Positions 1 to 7,540 of a stretch of 13,300 bases of DNA are shown piece by piece (positions within the stretch are counted from its first letter, which is position 1; the number at the start of each line of letters is the position of its first letter). The translations under genes were made by a program, and so were the position numbers. The notes under the pieces were generated by a model. That model worked only from the letters and a program-made list of their open reading frames with translations, made no database searches and was not told the origin of the DNA. The stretch comes from Deltaproteobacteria bacterium (lineage in GTDB: Bacteria > Desulfobacterota > Desulfobacteria > Desulfobacterales > SURF-7), in NCBI GenBank assembly GCA_019307665.1, contig JAFDJC010000061.1:1-13300 (forward strand), written 5' to 3'.

Positions 1-497
1 TTTCCGTATTTACCCTGTTGTACGATTGTTTCTCCATCCTTGTAATCTTCTTCATCTGCCACATACATATAATCGACAAGTGGTCCTTTTACGATTGGTA
101 TGGAATGATTTGAATCATCAGTATCCGCTGTCGCTCCGCCGGCAAAACTTATTGGGCCCAGTTTTTCAATAAGGCCCTCGTCAAGCATCTTCATTGCATC
201 CAAAGTGATTTCCATTCTATTTTTAGTGATAGTATTTTTTTTTATAACCGGTTCTTTAGCGAACTCAAATTCGCCTTCGATCCAGCCAAAAAGAGAATTG
301 ATTGCTTCAATGCCTTTTAATGAATGATTTTTTGCATCAACAGGGTTGCCGTCTTTTATATATACAAGACCTTGATCCTCTGCATATCGACTTTTAATCC
401 GCAGAACTCCCGAACATTTGTTAGTGCCGAGAAGTTGCAGAACATCGCTGATACTGAGAAACTCAAGCGTTCCGGAGAGTACGATATTTTTGCTCAT
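1..497 (-). CDS. DUF4388 (PATAN) + cyclic nucleotide-binding domain protein, C-terminus cut by window edge
   Basis: This minus-strand reading frame starts at the ATG at 497-495 and runs off the left edge after 165 codons. Residues about 1-85 look like a DUF4388/PATAN domain: it begins MSKNIVLSGTLEF, then shows the family's CSGVLRI, DGNPVDA and FGWIEGEFEF pattern. After a polar linker, a second domain starts near residue 145 (DYKDGETIVQQGKYG), which matches the first strands of a cyclic nucleotide-binding domain (family pattern xxGexIxxqGxxGd). DUF4388 proteins are widespread in Desulfobacterota and Myxococcota and are thought to be signalling adaptors. The start lies 8 bp after the mglA-like stop with only a weak Shine-Dalgarno, so translational coupling is likely. 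It is the third gene of the operon transcribed from 2232-2260. Domain calls rest on motif reading; the C-terminal architecture is unknown because the gene is truncated. Confidence 0.8.
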   Translation of the reverse strand, partial: MSKNIVLSGTLEFLSISDVLQLLGTNKCSGVLRIKSRYAEDQGLVYIKDGNPVDAKNHSLKGIEAINSLFGWIEGEFEFAKEPVIKKNTITKNRMEITLDAMKMLDEGLIEKLGPISFAGGATADTDDSNHSIPIVKGPLVDYMYVADEEDYKDGETIVQQGKYG

Positions 498-505
498 GAA
501 ATAAA

Positions 506-1120
506 CTACTGTGCCCAGTTAAACTGTTTTTGGAGCGACTGTAATGTCAATTTAAGACATTCCTGTAATGTTTTACCCACGCCATCTCCCTTCACTGCAC
601 TGCCGGGAAAAGAAGGTACTTTAAGCTGGCGGTTTAAATCGCGCTCCATTTTTTCCAAAGACATAATCGGCATGCCGTCATCAGTCAGATCACGTTTGTT
701 GTATTGAAGCACTAAAGGAATTTTAAAAACATTCAACCCGTATTCCTTCAGGTTTTGCTGTAGGTCCTTTAGAGACATCATGTTTTTGTCTCGCCTGTCA
801 GCCAGTGAGTCAGCCACAAAAACAATACCATCAACGCCCCGTAAAACAAGTTTTCTGGTGGAAGTGTATTGAACTTGACCCGGTACCGTAAAAAGCTGAA
901 CCCTTACATCGCAACCCTTTATTTTGCCTAATTCCATGGGAAGAAAATCGAAAAAGAGGGTCCGGTCTCCTTCAGTGTTGATGGAAACCATTTCACCGTC
1001 AACCTGCTTTTTGTATGACTTGAAGACATGTTCAAGATTTGTTGTTTTACCGCATCGGCCAGGTCCGTAATATACAATTTTGCACTCTATTTCTCGTTTC
1101 TTAATATTGAAAACAGCCAT
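506..1120 (-). CDS. mglA: MglA-like small Ras-type GTPase
   Basis: The 204-aa product is a bacterial small GTPase of the MglA family, cytoplasmic polarity switches that cycle between GTP and GDP. The G motifs are visible: P-loop GPGRCGKTT (residues 19-27), the switch I region around GDRTLFFDFLP (51-61), the switch II start FTVPGQ (77-82, the usual T-x-P-G-Q form), NKRDL (141-145) as the base-specificity motif, and a plausible G5 SAVKGDG (174-180). Length is close to that of Myxococcus MglA (about 195 aa). MglA proteins control motility polarity and type IV pilus activation, normally with the GAP MglB, a Roadblock protein. No Roadblock gene is visible here; the neighbours are a TPR-like protein upstream and a DUF4388 protein 8 bp downstream. 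The upstream Shine-Dalgarno is poorly placed (GGAG about 14 nt before ATG). The family call is firm; the cellular role is inferred. Confidence 0.92.
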   Translation of the reverse strand: MAVFNIKKREIECKIVYYGPGRCGKTTNLEHVFKSYKKQVDGEMVSINTEGDRTLFFDFLPMELGKIKGCDVRVQLFTVPGQVQYTSTRKLVLRGVDGIVFVADSLADRRDKNMMSLKDLQQNLKEYGLNVFKIPLVLQYNKRDLTDDGMPIMSLEKMERDLNRQLKVPSFPGSAVKGDGVGKTLQECLKLTLQSLQKQFNWAQ

Positions 1121-1197
1121 TAATCTATTCCGACTCCAAGTCCAATTAAGTATTCAGTTATTAAGCCCGTGTCATAAGACAATATTAGATTTGTATG

Positions 1198-2112
1198 CTA
1201 AAGACTTTCTATCTTTATATCCAGACTAAAATCTCCTTTCTTCGGCCCTGATTTAATTTGTGTTTTCGCAGACACCACACCGGACCCTCTGAAGATTGCA
1301 ACAGGAGAATAAAAATGAACATCATCAAGCCTGACACCAACCTTCAGGTTTTCAATCAGATGTTCATCTTTACTTGAAACAATAAGGCTGATCACATTTC
1401 CTGACTGAAAGCTTACATCCAGCTCTACCTGTTCACCTTTGTTAGGCCCATCATCAAATGTAATCGCTACAGCGCTGATATCAAGAAATTCTTCGTCTCC
1501 CTCTCCATCTGCAGCATCAAGCTCAAAATCCTTTTCTTCCACATTGAGCGTCTCTTTTTTAAGTCCTTTTTTATCTAAAATATCGTCATAGAACACACTA
1601 ATTTTTTCAAACTGCTCAACACTAAAAAGATCTTTCGATTCCTGCCATCCTGACAGCTGTTCATTAGCATGATCCACAGAACCCATCTCCAGATGACATC
1701 GCAGAATATTTTTTGCAGCCGGCACGCGTTGAGACTCAATCTCGATCAATTTTTGGAATTCTTTTAAGGCCCCGTCAAATTGTCCGAATTTGGCAAGGGC
1801 AATAGCGCCTTCAAGGGCAGCGTCATCCTCACTTTTTTCTTTTGACGAAAATGAGAACAACTTTTTAATGAGTTCGTTTACGTGTTCGGACATTTCAGGC
1901 TTGATGGGAGCGCTCTCAACTGTTTTAATGCTCCTATTAAGACCTGCTATTTTTTTGTCCAGGCTCTCAATCAGCTTCTGTTTGTTTTGAAATTTATCGT
2001 TGTTTTGAATGAGTTCCTTTACAAAGTCGTATTTTTTTCTCGCCTCGCTAAGAAGCCCCTGTTTTTTATACACTTCAGCCTGTTGGAGGAGTGATTTAAT
2101 CTTTTTATTCAT
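1198..2112 (-). CDS. TPR-like protein with beta-rich, possibly PilZ-like C-terminal domain
   Basis: This 304-aa protein is predicted cytoplasmic: it has no signal peptide or membrane segment. Residues 1-60 (LLQQAEVYKKQGLLSEARKKY) and about 98-185 (ALAKFGQFDGALKEFQKLIE, then AKNILRCHLEMGSVDHANEQL) have the helical-hairpin spacing of tetratricopeptide repeats. An acidic stretch (about 190-210) precedes a beta-rich C-terminal domain (about 212-304) ending SGPKKGDFSLDIKIESL. That domain resembles a PilZ barrel, but I do not see the RxxxR and (D/N)xSxxG residues that bind c-di-GMP, so this assignment is tentative. The ATG at 2112 has GAGG about 10 nt upstream (TTGAGGTTAAATA). It is first in the operon with the MglA-like GTPase (77-bp gap) and is the natural candidate for a GTPase partner, as the TPR protein SgmX is for MglA in Myxococcus. 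Confidence 0.72.
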   Translation of the reverse strand: MNKKIKSLLQQAEVYKKQGLLSEARKKYDFVKELIQNNDKFQNKQKLIESLDKKIAGLNRSIKTVESAPIKPEMSEHVNELIKKLFSFSSKEKSEDDAALEGAIALAKFGQFDGALKEFQKLIEIESQRVPAAKNILRCHLEMGSVDHANEQLSGWQESKDLFSVEQFEKISVFYDDILDKKGLKKETLNVEEKDFELDAADGEGDEEFLDISAVAITFDDGPNKGEQVELDVSFQSGNVISLIVSSKDEHLIENLKVGVRLDDVHFYSPVAIFRGSGVVSAKTQIKSGPKKGDFSLDIKIESL

Positions 2113-2471
2113 TATTTAACCTCAAGACAGTTTCATTCAGGCTTGTTTTTAAACCCTGTTCGTCATGCATACCGGTTGTAATCACCTATTATATCAGAAT
2201 ATACAGTTTGTCCAACAAACTTCATTAAATATTTATATTTTTTTTTATCCTATATGTCAATATTTGAAGCCTTTAAATATCAATAATTGTCTAATTTCAA
2301 AATATTTTCTTCTGTTCTTTATACAATAAATTTTTCTTTTTCAAGCACCATATTAAATTCGGAATTATTGCTTAAAAATATTTTGTATGATAAATCAGCA
2401 TAACACACTTCAGTAAAAAAACGTACTTTAACAATTTTAACAGGCTATACTAAATAAAAAGGAGACATCTT
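2113..2471. other. AT-rich divergent intergenic region
   Basis: This 359-bp spacer separates the divergent mglA operon and mdh. It holds the clear minus-strand promoter at 2232-2260. For mdh, only the -10-like TATACT (2446-2451) stands out; it has no convincing -35 and would leave a leader of about 14 nt. I see no ORF, structured RNA or clear operator. A small inverted repeat ATATTT/AAATAT lies at about 2260-2280. Confidence 0.5.
2232..2260 (-). promoter_or_regulatory. Near-consensus sigma70 promoter of the TPR-mglA-DUF4388 operon
   Basis: On the minus strand TTGACA (2260-2255, perfect -35) is followed after 17 bp by TATAAA (2237-2232, five of six -10 matches). Transcription would start near 2225, leaving a leader of about 113 nt before the ATG at 2112. 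The A-tract in the spacer and the surrounding AT-rich DNA are typical of strong housekeeping promoters. Confidence 0.7.
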
Positions 2472-3401
2472 ATGAAAAATAAAGTCACGGTTGTGGGAGG
2501 AGGGAATGTCGGTGCCACGGCCGCCCAGCGACTTGCAGAAAAAGAACTGGCAGATGTTGTATTAATCGATATTATAGAGGGTGTACCTGAAGGCAAGGCG
2601 CTTGATCTTACTGAAGCCGCCCCGATAGAAAAACATGACGCCGGTATTGTGGGCACAAATGATTATAAGGATTCAAAAAATTCAGATATCGTCATTGTTA
2701 CGGCGGGTATTCCCCGGAAACCCGGGATGAGTCGGGACGACCTGATTTCCACTAACGCAGGCATAATGAAAAGTGTAACACAGGAAGTCGCCGCACTTTC
2801 TCCTGACGCTGTCATTATTATTGTCAGCAATCCTCTGGATGCCATGTGTCATGTTGCTTATGATGTCAGTAACTTTCCGAAAAACAGGGTTATCGGCATG
2901 GCCGGAGTACTTGATTCAGCCAGATTCAGGGCATTTATCTCCATGGAGCTGAACGTTTCCGTAGAAAACACACATGCATTTGTCCTCGGCGGACACGGCG
3001 ACACAATGGTGCCCCTACCCCGTTATTCCACCGTAGCAGGCATACCGATAACCGAGCTGATGCCCAAGGACCGTATTGAAGCCCTGGTGGACAGAACTAG
3101 AAAAGGCGGCGCTGAAATCGTTTCCCTTCTAAAAACAGGGAGCGCCTATTATGCACCGGCATCTGCTGCAGTTGAAATGGCTGAGGCGATACTTAAAGAT
3201 AAAAAGAAAATATTACCGTGCGCTGCATTGCTTGAAGGTGAATACGGAATCGACGGTCTTTTTATCGGTGTTCCGGTTAAACTTGGCGCAGGTGGTATCG
3301 AAGACATTATTCAAATCAACCTGACCGACGAAGAACAGGCGGCATTAAATAAATCTGCCGATGCGGTGAAAGAACTTGTAGATACGATTAATAAGCTATG
3401 A
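2472..3401 (+). CDS. mdh: NAD-dependent malate dehydrogenase (LDH-like type)
   Basis: The 309-aa enzyme interconverts malate and oxaloacetate with NAD in the cytoplasmic TCA cycle. The Rossmann glycine motif GGGNVG is at residues 9-14, with an acidic residue at the end of strand 2 (LID, D33) that favours NAD over NADP. The mobile-loop substrate arginines are R82 and R88 (IPRKPGMSRDDL), followed by VSNPLD (118-123). LDSARFR (147-153) supplies the catalytic Asp and binding Arg, and GGHGDTMVP (173-181) the catalytic His175. Arg at position 82, where lactate dehydrogenases usually have Gln, supports malate as substrate. Length is typical of the LDH-like MDH group. AAGGAG at 2459-2464 lies 7 nt before the ATG. 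It stands alone, convergent with the response regulator gene downstream. Confidence 0.96.
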   Translation: MKNKVTVVGGGNVGATAAQRLAEKELADVVLIDIIEGVPEGKALDLTEAAPIEKHDAGIVGTNDYKDSKNSDIVIVTAGIPRKPGMSRDDLISTNAGIMKSVTQEVAALSPDAVIIIVSNPLDAMCHVAYDVSNFPKNRVIGMAGVLDSARFRAFISMELNVSVENTHAFVLGGHGDTMVPLPRYSTVAGIPITELMPKDRIEALVDRTRKGGAEIVSLLKTGSAYYAPASAAVEMAEAILKDKKKILPCAALLEGEYGIDGLFIGVPVKLGAGGIEDIIQINLTDEEQAALNKSADAVKELVDTINKL

Positions 3402-3416
3402 CAAAAATCTTTTCTT

Positions 3417-3475
3417 AAAAAAAATGAGTTGCTACAGAGATTTTAAATAAAAAAACTCCCTGCCGTAACTCATTT
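3417..3475 (-). terminator. Candidate terminator, mainly for the minus-strand response regulator
   Basis: AAATGAGTT (3422-3430) and AACTCATTT (3467-3475) form a perfect 9-bp inverted repeat, extendable by two pairs. On the minus strand the second arm runs directly into eight T residues (3424-3417). The roughly 32-nt loop is long for an intrinsic terminator and itself contains a T7 run, so the exact end is uncertain. The position between the convergent mdh and response-regulator genes fits. Confidence 0.45.
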
Positions 3476-3509
3476 ATACATGCCTCTCGCTGGCACTGTT
3501 CACTACATC

Positions 3510-3905
3510 TTAATGCCGGCAGTGCCTGCCACCATTTAATCTCACTAATGATCTCATGAGATCCGCTATCTCCTGCGTGCTGAAAGGCTTATTGATATAG
3601 GCATCGGCGCCTAGATTCATTGCCGTCTGTTCATTCCCCGGGTATCCGGACATCATAATACAAATCTTGTCAGGATACTTCTCCTTTACTCTTTTGAGAA
3701 ACTCCAGTCCATCCATGACAGGCATATTTATATCGGAAAGTATAATCTCGATACTATTATTTTGTTCCAAATGTTCAAGCGCGGCCACACCGCTTTCAAA
3801 AGAGAGTATATCTTTCTGTAAATTCCTTGCTAAAACAGCAACAGCCGATTTTCTAAAAAGATCATCGTCGTCAATAATGGCAATTTCTGACTGTTTTAAT
3901 TTCAT
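3510..3905 (-). CDS. Single-domain response regulator (CheY-like receiver)
   Basis: This 131-aa protein is one receiver domain with no output domain. It has the acidic pocket IDDDD (about residues 11-15), phospho-acceptor Asp58 in SDINMP, the switch Ser86 in MMSG, and the conserved Lys106 in KPF. Such stand-alone regulators act through protein-protein contacts or phosphorelays in the cytoplasm. I chose the ATG at 3905, with AAGGA about 11 nt upstream. The in-frame TTG at 3923 would add six residues but has no ribosome-binding site and lies within that AAGGA region. No histidine kinase is nearby, so its partner is unknown. The last codons (NGGRHCRH) overlap a small hairpin, GGCAG/CTGCC. A promoter candidate lies at 3980-4007. 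Confidence 0.9.
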   Translation of the reverse strand: MKLKQSEIAIIDDDDLFRKSAVAVLARNLQKDILSFESGVAALEHLEQNNSIEIILSDINMPVMDGLEFLKRVKEKYPDKICIMMSGYPGNEQTAMNLGADAYINKPFSTQEIADLMRSLVRLNGGRHCRH

Positions 3906-3979
3906 AGGTTTGTTATCCTTCAACCAGAGGAGTGGTTAAAAAGTTATAAGGGATTGAAGATTTAAGTACTGATGGAGAC

Positions 3980-4007
3980 ATTTAAATGATTGCATTTAAC
4001 ATGTCAA
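3980..4007 (-). promoter_or_regulatory. Candidate sigma70 promoter of the response regulator
   Basis: On the minus strand a perfect TTGACA (4007-4002) is followed after 16 bp by TTAAAT (3985-3980, four of six matches). Transcription would start near 3973, giving a leader of about 70 nt. The -10 is weak, so activation by a regulator is possible. Confidence 0.45.
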
Positions 4008-4323
4008 GCCTGAAAATTCTGATTTTTTGTTTTTTTCAAAAAAAGTTATCAACAATTTTATCCCCTTGTTTATTAATGATAAAATGTTGCTTTCGGCCAG
4101 GTTATTGTTTTTTTATTAAATTTATTATCATTTCGATTAAATATCATTTCATATGGTTATAAAGTTATTAACAAGTTATCAACAATCTCTATATCCGTTA
4201 AATAATGCCGTTTGCTCTGTTTCTCTCACGATTGCAAAAAAACCGGAAAAATGTTTGCCCATGACAATGCTCTCTAATATTTCCAAAAATTCTAAGAGGA
4301 TAGGGAGTGTAGCCTTGGAGAGT
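4008..4323. other. AT-rich intergenic region with DnaA-box-like repeats
   Basis: No gene is supported between the response regulator promoter and the uvrC stop. A 14-bp exact direct repeat, AAGTTATCAACAAT, occurs at 4043-4056 and 4173-4186, with a near copy (AAGTTATTAACAA) starting at 4162. The cores TTATCAACA (4046-4054, 4176-4184) and TTATTAACA (4165-4173) differ at one and two positions from the E. coli DnaA box TTATCCACA. TTATCCCCT (4058-4066) matches at seven of nine. Between them lies very AT-rich DNA (4067-4160). The repeat structure is certain; any role in DnaA binding is a guess. Confidence 0.4.
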
Positions 4324-6138
4324 TTATGCACCAAGATGGCTTTTCAATGTCTGTGCAATTTTCCTGTTCATTCCGGAAAGTGAACTTAACTCGTTTATAT
4401 CTGCCGCACGAATTTTTCGTATACTTTTAAAATGCGTCAAAAGCATTTTTTTTCGCTTCTCCCCTATTCCCGGTATGCCGTCAAGTTCCGATCTGATTTG
4501 CTTACTTCTTCTTTGCTTTCTATGAAATGAAATAGCAAATCGGTGCGCTTCATCCCTTATTTTTTGAAGAAACAGAAGCAGGTCTCCTTCCCTACCCAGG
4601 TTAACAGGATTTGCCCTGCCGGGTGTGTATATTTTATCTTCTTTTTCTTCTTTGAGACCATCTTTTTTTGCGATGCCGATAACATCGAATTCTCCCTCTA
4701 TGCCAAGTTCTTTGAGAACCGACAGGGCAATATTGAGCTGCCCCTTCCCGCCGTCAACCATAAGAAGATCGGGAAGCTCACTTGACGATCTGTTTTTAAA
4801 TCTTCGGTTAAGTACTTCATTCATGTAAGCGTAATCGTCGGATTTTTGATTGGATCTGATTTTATATTTTCTGTATGACGATTTATCGGGCGCCCCGTTT
4901 TTATAAACAACCACTCCTGCAACCGGGGATGTTCCGGAAATATTGGAATTATCAAAACACTCTATTCTTTCAGGTAGCTTTTGAATGTTAAGTCTTTTTT
5001 TGAGCCGCTTCAGCATATCCGATATAATTTTATCCGAATCAATACTGTCTTTTAGTGCCTTTTCGGCATTTCTAACGGCAAGCGCGACAAGCTTTATTTT
5101 CTCACCGCGTTTAGGAATTAAAATTTTTACTTTTCTCCCTTTGATTGTTTTAAGCCAGTCTTCCAGCAGTTCTTTATCTTCAGGCTGAATTGCCATAGAC
5201 AATTCAGCAGGAACAAAACGATCTTCATGATAAAATTGACGGATGAATGAACTCATGCTTTCAGAGTCTGAGGCGAGTGTCTCCTGCAGCACCACATTCC
5301 GTGTTCCGACAAGAAAACCGCTCCTGACAAATAAAATTGTAATAACGGACCGTTCTTTTGTCCCTGCAAGTGCGATGACATCCCGGTCCACAAAGTCGGT
5401 TGAAACAATAACCTGTTTTTCGAGAACTTTTTTTAAAGCAAATAACTTGTCTCTTAATGAAGCTGCTTTTTCAAAGTCCATGTCTTCCGATGCCTGAAGC
5501 ATGTCTTTTTCTATTGTTTTTATCAGTTCCGTGGTTCGCCCCTTTAAAAATAGAATCACTTCCCGCACAATTTTATTATATTCCGCTTTGTCGACATTTA
5601 AACAACAGGGCGCAAGGCATAAATGCATCTGGTAGTTGAGACATGGGCGCGACCTTGTTTGCGGATTACGTGTCTTGCACTTTCGAAGTTTAAACGTTTT
5701 ATTGATCACTTTGAGTGTTTGAGATACTGCGGATGCGTACGTATAAGGTCCGAAATAGAGGGAACCGTCTTTTTTAATTTTTCTTTTTACAGAAAGATAA
5801 GGATATGGTTCGCTAATGTTAAGGCATAGGGATGGATAGCGTTTGTCATCTTTCAGGATAATATTATACCTGGGTTTGTATCGCTTGATAAGATTTGATT
5901 CAAGTATAAGCGCTTCTTTTTCAGAAGTAGTTATGATGGTTTCAAAATCAGTGATTTTTTTTAAAAGGACTTCTGTTTTTTTATCTTTTACACCAGTGTG
6001 GACAAAATAGGACTCAAGCCTTTTTTTAAGGTTCATCGCCTTGCCGGCATATATAACATGCCCTTTTACATTTTTCATCAGGTAAACCCCGGGTTCGACA
6101 GGGCTGTCTGATACTTTTTCAATCAGTTTTTTATCCAT
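4324..6138 (-). CDS. uvrC: UvrABC excinuclease subunit C
   Basis: UvrC makes both incisions in nucleotide excision repair after UvrA-UvrB damage recognition. With the ATG at 6138 the product is 604 aa, near the E. coli length (610). The N-terminal GIY-YIG nuclease spans about 12-95 (PGVYLMK, VIYAGKAMNLKKR with Arg40, and a Glu near 80 in EALILE). Four cysteines at 154, 166, 174 and 178 have the spacing reported for the UvrC iron-sulfur cluster. The UvrB-binding UVR motif (DMDFEKAASLRDKL) lies about 219-232. The RNase H-like 5' nuclease has Asp396 (ECFDNSN), Asp462 (LLMVDGGKGQ) and His532 (DEAHRF). Tandem helix-hairpin-helix repeats end the protein (about 553-602). An upstream in-frame ATG at 6192 would add 18 unrelated residues inside the VWA gene and is rejected. 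The start follows the VWA stop by 2 nt without a clear Shine-Dalgarno, implying translational coupling. Confidence 0.97.
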   Translation of the reverse strand: MDKKLIEKVSDSPVEPGVYLMKNVKGHVIYAGKAMNLKKRLESYFVHTGVKDKKTEVLLKKITDFETIITTSEKEALILESNLIKRYKPRYNIILKDDKRYPSLCLNISEPYPYLSVKRKIKKDGSLYFGPYTYASAVSQTLKVINKTFKLRKCKTRNPQTRSRPCLNYQMHLCLAPCCLNVDKAEYNKIVREVILFLKGRTTELIKTIEKDMLQASEDMDFEKAASLRDKLFALKKVLEKQVIVSTDFVDRDVIALAGTKERSVITILFVRSGFLVGTRNVVLQETLASDSESMSSFIRQFYHEDRFVPAELSMAIQPEDKELLEDWLKTIKGRKVKILIPKRGEKIKLVALAVRNAEKALKDSIDSDKIISDMLKRLKKRLNIQKLPERIECFDNSNISGTSPVAGVVVYKNGAPDKSSYRKYKIRSNQKSDDYAYMNEVLNRRFKNRSSSELPDLLMVDGGKGQLNIALSVLKELGIEGEFDVIGIAKKDGLKEEKEDKIYTPGRANPVNLGREGDLLLFLQKIRDEAHRFAISFHRKQRRSKQIRSELDGIPGIGEKRKKMLLTHFKSIRKIRAADINELSSLSGMNRKIAQTLKSHLGA

Positions 6139-6140
6139 TA

Positions 6141-7529
6141 TTACAATACAAGTTCTTGAATAAAATTGGTCAACTGATTCAGATTCTGGCATGGCCGGAC
6201 TTCATGGCAATAAGCCATATAAGTACGCATTTCACTGTCCCCAAAACTCCAGAATTTTTCAGGTTCAGGATTCAGCCATATTACACGCCGACATTTTTCC
6301 CTCATTTCCTCCAAGGCGCTTTCACCGGGGTTGAAATAGTTGGATCGTCCGTCTCCAACGATGATCAATGTGGTTTTTCTGTCTAAGATATGGAGATAAG
6401 ATTTTTGGAATCCATAAAAAGTCTCACCGTAGTCCGTCAGAGCGTTGTAGTCTATATCAATTTCAGTCATTACTTTGTCTATTGCATCGTTAATCTCATT
6501 TTCGTCAAATATGTCTGTTGCTTCTGCCAGCCTTGAAACAAAAACAAACGTCCTCACCTTGCTGAAGCATTCCTGGAGGGAATAGAGCATATTGAGCATG
6601 AAACGTGCGGCTGACCATACTGAGCCGGAAATATCACAAAGTGTAACAATTTTGCCTTTTCGAGGTGGTTTCTTTTTATATGCCAGATCAAGAGGTACGC
6701 CGTTATAACGGCTTGCCCGACGTAGCGTTTTTTTGATATCCAGAATTCCTGAGCTTTGGGCAGCCCATCGCCTTGTCACAATATCTTTAAGTCTGCGGAC
6801 CAGTTGCTCTATGGTATCCCGCATTTCTTCAATTTCCGTTTTTGTTAAAGAGGAAAAAAATTTACTTCCCAGGCCTGTGCCTTGTATCATATCGGACTTC
6901 ACATGATTCAAACCGTTGTTTTTCGGTTTTTTTTCCTCTAACAACATTCTTCTTGCCGCATTGATTCGTCCGGCAAAGTAGTTTTCAGTACTGCTACCCG
7001 AATTCCCTTCTCCGCGGCCTGAAGAACGTTCTTCCATGAACTGCATGATTCTGCTCCTTGCCCTGTTGAGTTGCAGCATAATGTCCAGCCGGCCTGACAA
7101 ACCTCCGAGATTCGATTTTACAACCTGTGATCTGTTTTCTTCAGATGCATGAAGCTTTCTCATCTCTTCTAAAAATTCCAAAGGATCACCTTTCAGGAAA
7201 TCGATGAGCGCATCACCTATACTGTTGTTTTCATCAGCTTCACGAAGCGCTTCGATTATTTCATTGCGTTCTTCTTGGGTATTATAGTAATCCTCAATTG
7301 TATTTTCATCAGCCCTAAGATCGTGAAAGAATATATCGTAAAGACTATCAAAATGGCTCTGATCCCTGCTGGTTTTAACAAAGTTTGCACAAAGAACGGT
7401 TCTAAACTCTGTTTCATCAACCACATTCACCAGCTCAATGTGAGATAAACAATCCAGAACTTCAGAGGTAGACACCTTGAGGTCGGATGCGCGGCAAAAC
7501 TCACTAAACTTCAGCATCATATTGAGCAT
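6141..7529 (-). CDS. VWA domain-containing CoxE-like protein
   Basis: This 462-aa cytoplasmic protein has a variable helical N-terminal half (about 1-290) and a C-terminal von Willebrand factor A domain (about 290-462). The metal-ion-dependent adhesion site is recognisable: DISGS (299-303), threonines in TDYGET (365-370), and GDGRSN (392-397). The stretch before it (QSSGILDIKKTLRRASRYNGVPLDL) is the conserved segment preceding the VWA fold in the CoxE/YeaD-like group. Such proteins work with MoxR AAA+ ATPases, thought to act as chaperones that mature or activate protein complexes; CoxD-CoxE in CO dehydrogenase maturation is the best-known case. The MoxR gene lies immediately upstream (11-bp gap) and AAGG is well placed before the ATG. 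The client is unknown: no dehydrogenase gene is in view. A Gly/Ser-rich low-complexity linker occurs near 168-181. Confidence 0.88.
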   Translation of the reverse strand: MLNMMLKFSEFCRASDLKVSTSEVLDCLSHIELVNVVDETEFRTVLCANFVKTSRDQSHFDSLYDIFFHDLRADENTIEDYYNTQEERNEIIEALREADENNSIGDALIDFLKGDPLEFLEEMRKLHASEENRSQVVKSNLGGLSGRLDIMLQLNRARSRIMQFMEERSSGRGEGNSGSSTENYFAGRINAARRMLLEEKKPKNNGLNHVKSDMIQGTGLGSKFFSSLTKTEIEEMRDTIEQLVRRLKDIVTRRWAAQSSGILDIKKTLRRASRYNGVPLDLAYKKKPPRKGKIVTLCDISGSVWSAARFMLNMLYSLQECFSKVRTFVFVSRLAEATDIFDENEINDAIDKVMTEIDIDYNALTDYGETFYGFQKSYLHILDRKTTLIIVGDGRSNYFNPGESALEEMREKCRRVIWLNPEPEKFWSFGDSEMRTYMAYCHEVRPCQNLNQLTNFIQELVL

Positions 7530-7540
7530 GTGATACCTTT

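Noticed and set aside
324..707. 127-codon plus-strand ORF
   Set aside because: It lies antisense over the DUF4388 and mglA-like genes, and its translation has no domain-like pattern.
2446..2451. TATACT as mdh promoter -10
   Set aside because: There is no matching -35 at 16-18 bp, and the leader would be only about 14 nt; kept only as a remark in the intergenic entry.
3906..3923. TTG start for the response regulator
   Set aside because: No ribosome-binding site precedes it. The ATG at 3905 has AAGGA upstream and leaves a normal receiver N-terminus.
4030..4044. T7-C-A7 inverted repeat as a terminator
   Set aside because: The stem is only A-T pairs with a one-base loop, so it cannot form a stable terminator hairpin; likely chance in AT-rich DNA.
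4153..4383. 76-codon plus-strand ORF in the spacer beside uvrC
   Set aside because: It has no ribosome-binding site, overlaps the uvrC end antisense, and covers the AT-rich repeat cluster; the translation looks random.
6139..6192. Upstream ATG giving an 18-residue longer UvrC
   Set aside because: The extra residues overlap the VWA gene. With the ATG at 6138 the conserved N-terminus and cysteine positions match the usual UvrC numbering.
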